From Cryptomeria japonica (taxonomy: Eukaryota; Streptophyta; Pinopsida; Cupressales; Cupressaceae): a stretch of 64,000 nucleotides of DNA. The DNA is taken from contig NC_081406.1 in the NCBI RefSeq assembly GCF_030272615.1, forward strand, positions 242,911,218-242,975,217, read 5' to 3'. This document shows positions 56,888 through 64,000 of this stretch, piece after piece; within the stretch, counting starts at the first letter, position 1; every line of letters begins with the position of its first letter. Position numbers and translations under genes: made by a program. The notes below the pieces were generated by a model. The model did no database searches, was not told the origin of the DNA, and saw only the letters and a list, made by a program, of their open reading frames with translations.

Positions 56888-58379
56888 ATGGACAGCACCC
56901 CTACAATTGATAGAGGGGGAGAAGCCATAAAAAATGAGGCACAAAAAATCTTCAAAGAATTACTACATGAAGAAGAATCTAAAGTTCCATCAAAAAAGAA
57001 AAAATTTAATGTGGGAGTCAAAGGAGCCCTTCGAAAGTGGAGGAGCCGATCACAAGCAAAACGAAGGAGGTAAGAATCCTCTCCTTAGGGTTCTAAGAGT
57101 TAACCCTAATGAAGATATGATTAATGCCTTAAAGAAATAAGAAATAGGTTAAGGAACACTACTATTTTCTTGGCTTCTTTAGATAGCATTAATCTTCCGA
57201 CAAGAAAATTTTTCAATAACTCGCTTAATAGTGTGTGGAGGAAAAAAATTAGTATATACATATCATTTTGCAAAATGATTCAAAAAGGGTTATTTGCTAT
57301 CTTTCTCAAGGACCATAATATGCAAACAAGAGCGTTGGAAAATGATTATTGGAATATTGGTAAATATTTGTTTAAAATGGTTGCCTAATCTCCCAAGATA
57401 ACCCAAAAGGAAATCATGTTTTTCTCTATCCCTATATAGATCAATGTCAAAGATGTGCCTGCACAAATGTGGGCTTTATTGCCTCAATTGATCAAACCCA
57501 TTGGAAAGACCCTACAGATTGAAGATACCCACTCGACCTTACCCCATATGAATGCATGGATTTTGGTATCCTCTAATGAGGGGATTCAAATCCCAGAAAT
57601 AATAGAGTTCTCCATAAATGATAAAAACTTTCAATGTGAAATAGAAGCATTGGGGGAACTTAACTCATGCAAGTGCTAAAATAATTTACAGTAGGAAAAA
57701 TCATAATTCTAAACCTCCTAAAGCTGCATTTAATGACTTCGATGCTCAAAAATCCTCTAAGGGAGTGACTCAAAACCACAATGGGCATTAAACCCCAAAA
57801 GGGGATGATGCAAATAGTAACTCGAAGGCCTTCTCTATGGAGACCTCAAAACCTGCTAGAGAGGAGGTTGCCTCAAACACTTTCTCTAAGGACAATGAAC
57901 ATTCAAAAAAAACTATGGATACTTTAACGAATGATAATCCAGAGACAAATGAGAACTCTAATACTCCAATAGAAGTCAAAACATCTATGGTCGTTCCCCA
58001 TAAGAAAAATGCTCAAGAAATTGTGTTGGATAAACTGAAAGAATAGATTAAAGAGACACAAAAAAGTAAGAATGTAAACTCTGACCTGCCAAGTACTACG
58101 AATTCAATTGATTCTAAAGGAATACCATTTGACTCTGAATTGAAAAATGAAAAAAAATTCCATTAACTACTTTAACCCTCTTTTCCAAGATTCATAATAT
58201 GATCCCAGGGATGAAAACATGGAGGGTTTTAAAGAGGAAGAGAAGAAGAAGAGAAAGAATGTGAGTGGAACCAATAGCTCCCAAACACCAGGAAAGAAGG
58301 GCAAAGGGGAAAATATTTCTGATTGTTTTGATAGATTATATAAGAATTTGAAAGGAACCCAACCCCCACCTAAGAAACA
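56888..58379 (+). pseudogene. LINE ORF1 (DUF4283-like), decayed
   Basis: The frame starts at ATG 56888 (MDSTPTIDRGG). After a basic stretch, the region 57170-57679 reads like the DUF4283 RNA-binding domain of plant LINE ORF1 proteins (ENDYWNIGKYLFKM, PAQMWALLPQLIKPIGKTL, IPEIIEFSINDKNFQCEIEA). Stops at 57071 and 57386, among others, and frame changes break it. A Lys/Glu-rich tail (about 58200-58395) follows and ends in a TAA just after the ORF2 start codon. Confidence 0.6.
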
Positions 58380-58640
58380 ATGCTTAACCATATAAATTGG
58401 AATGTTCAAGGATTGGAATCCCTTATAGAAAATATATTCTTAGATCACCATGCAATCAAAGTTATCAAACTAAACAGCTAGATTGTTTTCTAATGCAAGA
58501 AGTCAAAGCAGTTGGTTTTCATTTGGATAATAATTTGAGATATGTTTGGAAAAACTCTACTGCGTTTTCTATCAACCATGCCAAGGGTAAAGGGGGTATT
58601 GCCATTTTGGTATCCTTCCAATACAAGATTTCCTAGTTTC
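58380..58640 (+). pseudogene. LINE ORF2 start: endonuclease (EEP) N-terminus, truncated
   Basis: ATG 58380 gives MLNHINWNVQGLES, matching the WNVRGL start of LINE endonucleases; a frame change leads to DCFLMQEVKA (equivalent to the catalytic E of LQETK) and GKGGIAIL. The sequence ends by 58640, before any reverse transcriptase. LINE copies usually lose the 5' end, so retention of only the 5' end implies a later break. Confidence 0.65.
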
Positions 58641-61600
58641 CAACAAAAGAAGGGAATGGTAAAAGATTCTAGGATAAGATAACCATGAATAAGCCAACAG
58701 CACTACTAGATCCACTCAAGATGCGTCTTCCAACCAATTTTATGCTAGTTCCATTAGAGTTAATGAGATTGTATAATTACATGTTTGACAACTTCAAACA
58801 AACAAGCATATTAAATTCATTTCTAATAAAGCATCACTAAACTAATCTGAAGTGAAAAATATATTTCTTTCCAAACTATTTCAACTTTGCTCTACTTGGA
58901 AGTACACTCACTTGTTCAAAATAAGGAACAGCCTCTGCAGCAGGTTTGTTGTTAAATGCAATCAAAATATTTGCCTGCAACAAGGAGAAACGTTATTGTG
59001 AACAGAAATATAGGTTTACAAGGAATAAACAGAAATCGTCTCAAATGATATTGTTATGATAGAAAACAAATAATAGTTGATCAATGGCAGAAGGAACCTT
59101 TTGCAATTTTTCCTCAAAATAACATCCTTCAAGAGATTGGAGGAGTGCACCATTGCTGACACCCAAAAAGAGGATTAATCCACATTGAGTGCAACGTACA
59201 TGTCATACATGAGACAGACATTATCACATGAGTACAATGACAATTATGAGTTTTAGGATTGCTTCCTTTCACACTCAAATTATTCTGAAAAATGCATTGA
59301 AAATTAAAATATATATCTTTTGGCTAATGTTAAATACATCCCTGCATGATTATGACAACAGAAAATACAGGTAAATATGATAAGTGAGAAATGCTGCCAA
59401 GAAAAGTAATATTGTACATCTTCATTAATGAGGTATACATAGATTTACAAGGATGAGGTTAAGTGTATACGAACTGGCTTTTAATTGAGCATGTACACAA
59501 ACCTTGTGCCATCTAACTTATGCACAGATAGTGAACTGTACATGTGTGAGAACACCTCATTCAATATATAACTGAGATGTAGTTAGATTAATGTCTTATG
59601 TGCAAGAAAATTTCATTCTTATAACAGAGATGCAATAGTGAATCTCTGGTGTGCAAACTGGTGGAGATAAATATGAAGAGAAAATTATAATATATTATTA
59701 ATCATTTCCTGCATTTTTAGTGGAATTAGTTCCCAACTCCTAGATTAGACGAAGAAACATCTCAGAAAAAGCTAATTCAGAGAACCATTTGGCCTATGTT
59801 GGCAATGTTTCTTTGCAGCCAATCAAGTAGTGGATTTCCTCTTGAGTATCAACCAATACTTGCTAAAATTCTAAGATTGGATCTATAGGATGAGTGAGGG
59901 ATATATCCTCATCCAAGTGAGATGGCTCATACAGCTTGAGCTGGTTCACATTAAGTTTTAACAACATATGGTGCTAAGTTGAATTGGGAAATCCAAGCAA
60001 AAAGCATTAGGATCCACATCTCAAAGAAATGTTTACACCCATAGTAGATGGGACATAATTACAAGATTCACTTGGACTTGCCAAGACTAAATGAATCCTG
60101 AAGCAAGTGGGACTAAACGAGTCTTGGGGACATGTGATCTGGGTCTACCAAACTCGTCAAACCCATTGAGTCCCAAGAGGAAAACTCAGCCACAAGTAAA
60201 AAGAAGAAAGAAACAAAAAAACTCAAAACAAGAAGACTTAAAATGAAGGGTTTGGATGACTCTTGGAGGATGTAAAAATGTGATAAAATTATGAAAAACA
60301 GAATGTGTCAAGTTGTCTCAAAGGCTTTAATCTAGATGTGGTGGCAACGCCTCTACCCCTCAATCCCACCTTGTACTGTGATAGGGAGGATACCAAGGTG
60401 TTGCCCTTCAACCCTGTTGGGCGTGTTGTTCCCAAACCCCCACAAGCAATGTTGCACCTTGACCCCCACTAACCCCCATTGGCAACATTGCCCCCAAACC
60501 CCAAGGGGTGCTACCCCTTGACCCTACTAAGAGCACCACTCCTAAATCTCTACTCTAGTTTTAAAAACAAAGAAATGAAGATCTTTTTGGGCCATGTTGG
60601 ATGGAAGAGCCGCATTTTCTTTTTCAACATTTTCCTAATTAAATTCTTAAGAAATAAATTAGATTTATCCTTCTAGTTTGCTAAGTCAAAACCTATCCCA
60701 AGTAATGCTCCTAAGGCTGTAGCAACATTTCAAATTTGTTTGAGATACAAGCACATGACTCCACAAAAAGATAATAATATTAGCTAAGGGATACAAGTTC
60801 CTTTATTCCGTAGCTCATGGCTCCACATTGTGACTTTTTTTTTATGCGATGGATAACATAATCCATGAGATTTATATGCCTTAAACACTTGACAATATTT
60901 ATATATCTAAAACTGTTGTTTCCTTCAGCTAAAATCTACTTTTATACTCATGCGATCAATGTATTTTGTGTATGTGATCAAAATAGCTTCTATTGATTAG
61001 TTTATTGTCTTTAAAGTTTATTTATTAAGGGTGCATGAAACAAGTTTCAAATCCTAAAAAAAAACTCTATTTTGTGGTTTTTTTAGTTTGCAAAGTCTTT
61101 GCTGAGTCTAGGCATCAAGTCCAATTCTAGGTCAAGAATCAGCTTGTCAAGTCTGAGGCAAATCTAAGTCTTGTAACTATGAGATGAACTTCAATTTGTA
61201 ATGTTGGTTGTGAAACTTTTGCTCAGCCATATGAAGCCAAACTGAATCGACAATCTGAAAAAAATAAACTACTCAATGGCCATCTTGGAGTGGTTTAAAT
61301 TTGGCCTAAGAATGCTAATGGGTGTTCAATTTCAACATGAAGTTACGTCAAATTTGGCACAAAGGAAGCAACTTTTGTTAGATTTTTCACACCTTAAGGT
61401 GCTCGGCTAGTGTTCACACAATGACCAACCAATAGTGACTGCAGCAGATTCAAACCCATGCACAGCTGAGGAATCAGCATAAAGAGGATGCACTTGTGTA
61501 GGAGTCTTCTTTGAGATTAGTGCAGTTAACTATCTAAGACTTGAGTGATTTGTAGATGTAACTTAGTCTCAACTACTTTGATTGGGAATTATTAGCTTTT

Positions 61601-62517
61601 ATTAGCTTTTAGACTAGGTTGATTGATTAGTCAGACTACTTGGTTGATCAGTCAAACTGAGTGTCACTCCCATGAGTTGTAAGCTTAACTCGGTGCTTTA
61701 CTTGACATCTCAGGTTCATATAATTTCTCTTAGCTACGATCAGTATGATTGTCTAGTTAAAGGCACATATTCTGTTTTTAAGTATGATACATATAAAGTC
61801 TTTTTCTGTAAAATTTCATTCTTCTACAGTTTGTTTCTTTTCAGATTTATTGAGAAGATAGTTACAGGTTTGAGAGTTCAATACTGTGTACTTGTTGTTC
61901 ACATTTTTTGGTTTGAGTTTTGTGTTTTAAGCCACCTAGTTTTAAAATTCGAATTTCTGAATGCAGAAACTGCTTAAAATGGTCTGAAAATCAACAACTT
62001 TTTCCTTGTAGTTCTACTTCTTTTGGTGAGACATATGGACCTATAAAAGCAATCAAAATCTAATAGGATACCAATGGTTGGAAGACACAACAAGCTTCAA
62101 ACAGAGAATATCTTGTATGGACATGAATTTCCCAATTCTAACTATGTTGAAGGATGTGCATATAATCCTCCTATTGCTGGTCCTAGCAATGATAGATGGA
62201 GAGAGATTAAACTACTGTGCAATTGAAAATCTCAGTCTAAAAATCAGTTTATAGGTGAAAAAAGAAGTGGAGAAGCACAAATGTCAGCCAAGAAACTCAT
62301 TCAATGATTGCAAAAGTGACTCAAACAAATTGGAAATAATAGTGAGTGGTAATGATGCAGCAGCCAAATGTGGATCAATGAAACAACCAAAGAATGGACA
62401 TGAAAGGAACATAAATGGTAGCAACCAAGGAAGAACAATGGAGATGAAACAAGAAAACAATATATTCAATTGAAGAAGTCCTCAACCTCAGCACTTACAC
62501 AGCTGCCATCTTCCAAC
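58641..62517. other. No gene seen; includes a C-rich hairpin block
   Basis: Mostly AT-rich with short frames only. At about 60375-60545 a C-rich block repeats CCCCCAAACCCC and TTGACCCC words and contains the perfect stem CAAGGGGT..ACCCCTTG (about 60502-60520). A frame at 62255-62473, preceded by an acceptor-like TTTATAG, could be an orphan exon but matches nothing known to me. Confidence 0.45.
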
Positions 62518-63182
62518 TGTTGACGGGTGTTTTATGACCACACCGACATAGAATAAACTATAAAGTTTCCATCGGACACTCTATCCTCTCTTGAGAAAAA
62601 TCCCGTGTATGCTGAGATTGCGGAGGATCATACAAGCGATTCCATGGTTCCTACTGCGAACTTGCGACTTTGTGATGGATATGAGCTCGTTCGGCTTGAT
62701 GTTTGCTGGTAACCAAGGGGGAACCTTTCGTAAAATGGAACAATCCTTTAAGAAGACTTAAACAAATTGAAATGTCAAGGAGTTATAGCGAATGATTTAG
62801 CAATGATAAGTGTTTTTGGGACATTTTCTCAATGAAATATGCAGAAAGTAAATAGGAAAGAGTTTAGAGAGGTTATAATCTAAATCTAAAGAACTCAAAA
62901 GACAACAAAGGCTCAGGTGAAATCAACCACACTTTGTTTCACCAACTTCAGACAAATACATAAAGGGAGGTGCAATCTTTGAGGGTTGTGCAAAAGGTTT
63001 TCATATCACCAATGAACACCATCAAAGAGCAATAATTATTCGATAATCAAAGTTAAACATACACATTTGAGAGGCTCAGTCCAACCTTACACTGCAAATA
63101 GAAAACATCTATTTGCAAAAGGTGTGAGCGAATGATCTCACCATGAAACAAAGTTATCTATCTCATTCATCTAATTGCTTAA
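62518..63182 (-). mobile_element. Unit J: minus-strand relative of A/A0/E/F, right end only
   Basis: The plus strand begins TGTTGACGGGTGTTTTATG and continues CATAGAATAAACTATAAAG..TCCTCTCTTGAG, the reverse complement of the conserved last ~80 bp of units A, E and F. It continues until element I begins at 63183. The other terminus lies outside the window, so its duplication cannot be checked (CCAAC would be expected). Confidence 0.65.
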
Positions 63183-64000
63183 TGTAATATCCCCAATAAT
63201 TTTTTTGATTTTTAAAACACAACAAACACTTCAAGCACCCGTTAAGGTTAGGAAAGATAATCTCAATGCTACTGAAAGTAACCCTTTCCACCTTTTGATC
63301 ATCGAGAGCCCAATCTGGGAGGGTGAGAGAATACGGTGTTGAGGGGATTGTTAGATGCTTGAAAACTGAAATTGATTACAAATTTGGGCGGCAAGCCAAC
63401 CCCTTCCACTTATTCAGCAAGAGATTGAAACTCAAAAACTTCCTAGCGGCAATCTGCCAGGAACAAACCAAATACTGAAAATGACAATCACTCTATCGCT
63501 TATGCAGCAGGAGGACTAGAAATGAAAATTATTATCAACTCCACCGCTTATTCAGCGGAAGGACAATTACAAACCGAAATTACAATCACTGAAAGCAGCT
63601 AGGCCAGCATCTTCCACTTGTGCAATGGGAATTACATAGAGGAAAGCAAACTGAAACATCACATAAGATGGAAGAGAATAAGAAGATACAAACTAATAAA
63701 AATACTGGAGTACGAGATAAGAACAACACAAAATAGAAGAAACCACTATACCAATCTGCTGTTACAGAAATAGCTTGTTGCAACTCCAATCAGCCACCAC
63801 GAACCACAGCAAACTATGGAAAGCCACACCAACGAAGCACAAACAACACTGGAGACTCGCACACACCCAAAAACCAGAATCACTAAACACAAAGCCACCG
63901 AAATCTCCCACACAAAGCACACCAAACACGTCCAGCAAAAAACACCAGAAGGTACGGCCAACAAAGGAAGGTATGGCTAGCAAGGAAAGCCACGCTCTTC
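63183..64000 (-). mobile_element. LTR I: minus-strand G/H-family copy, runs off the window
   Basis: It starts TGTAATATCCCC and then follows H closely (CACCCGTTAAGGTTAG, CCCAATCTGGGAGGGTGAGAG). It carries the same hairpin set, with CCGCTTATTCAGCGG (63543-63557) the most perfect copy, and others near 63411, 63493 and 63613. It appears to be inserted in unit J. Confidence 0.75.

Overview
This window looks like repeat-dominated nuclear DNA from a seed plant with a large genome. A conifer or other gymnosperm is plausible, but that is inference from the size and style of the repeats. Nothing here looks bacterial or organellar: genes are split by GT..AG introns, LTR-type insertions are nested with 5-bp target-site duplications (TSDs), telobox/TATA promoters are present, and plant element families occur (hAT, Ty3-like, copia-like, LINE, tRNA-SINE, plant mobile domain). 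I see no intact ordinary host gene; host-derived sequence is limited to fragments of a UAP56-type helicase and a probable proteasome-type AAA ATPase.

Layout. 1-3115: a hAT element with an apparently intact three-exon transposase. 3116-6987: gene-poor DNA with a palindromic repeat cluster. 6988-16096: a giant LTR-like unit (A0, TSD CTTAT) with a second one inside it (A, 8004-12916, TSD GGACC). 16148 to about 18800: a minus-strand relative (K) with a decayed ORF. 19183-20032: a copia-type LTR (L) followed by its primer-binding site and eroded sequence. 24100-26291: a UAP56 helicase fragment split by solo LTR G (24124-26046, TSD AGCTG). 26308-32621: minus-strand sister H of G (TSD TATAT), itself holding unit F (26915-30991, TSD CTCCC). 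33727-55128: a tRNA-derived SINE (minus) split by retroelement C (33839-55012), which is interrupted by deletion-derivative D (38603-46813) and by unit E (46949-54454, TSD AGCTG). 55150-55440: AAA-ATPase remnant. 56888-58640: the 5' part of a LINE. 58641-62517: no genes. 62518 to the end: minus-strand relatives J and I, the latter running off the window.

The main discovery candidate is a shared architecture. Units A0, A, F and E are LTR-like (TG..CA ends, perfect 5-bp TSDs) but 4-7.5 kb long, with no reverse transcriptase or second LTR. Each carries about 11-15 copies of a 33-39-bp hairpin whose arms co-vary, mostly placed every 165-167 or 175-177 bp, followed by a promoter in which a palindromic double telobox lies 65-66 bp upstream of the TATA box. 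Unit E also contains an upstream promoter, a short intron and a roughly 1,070-codon reading frame (one in-frame TAG) of unknown function, apparently a gene carried inside an LTR. Unrelated families in the window (G/H/I, D, L, K and the 5.6-kb cluster) each carry their own regularly repeated hairpins.

All assignments come from reading the sequence; no database search or folding program was run.
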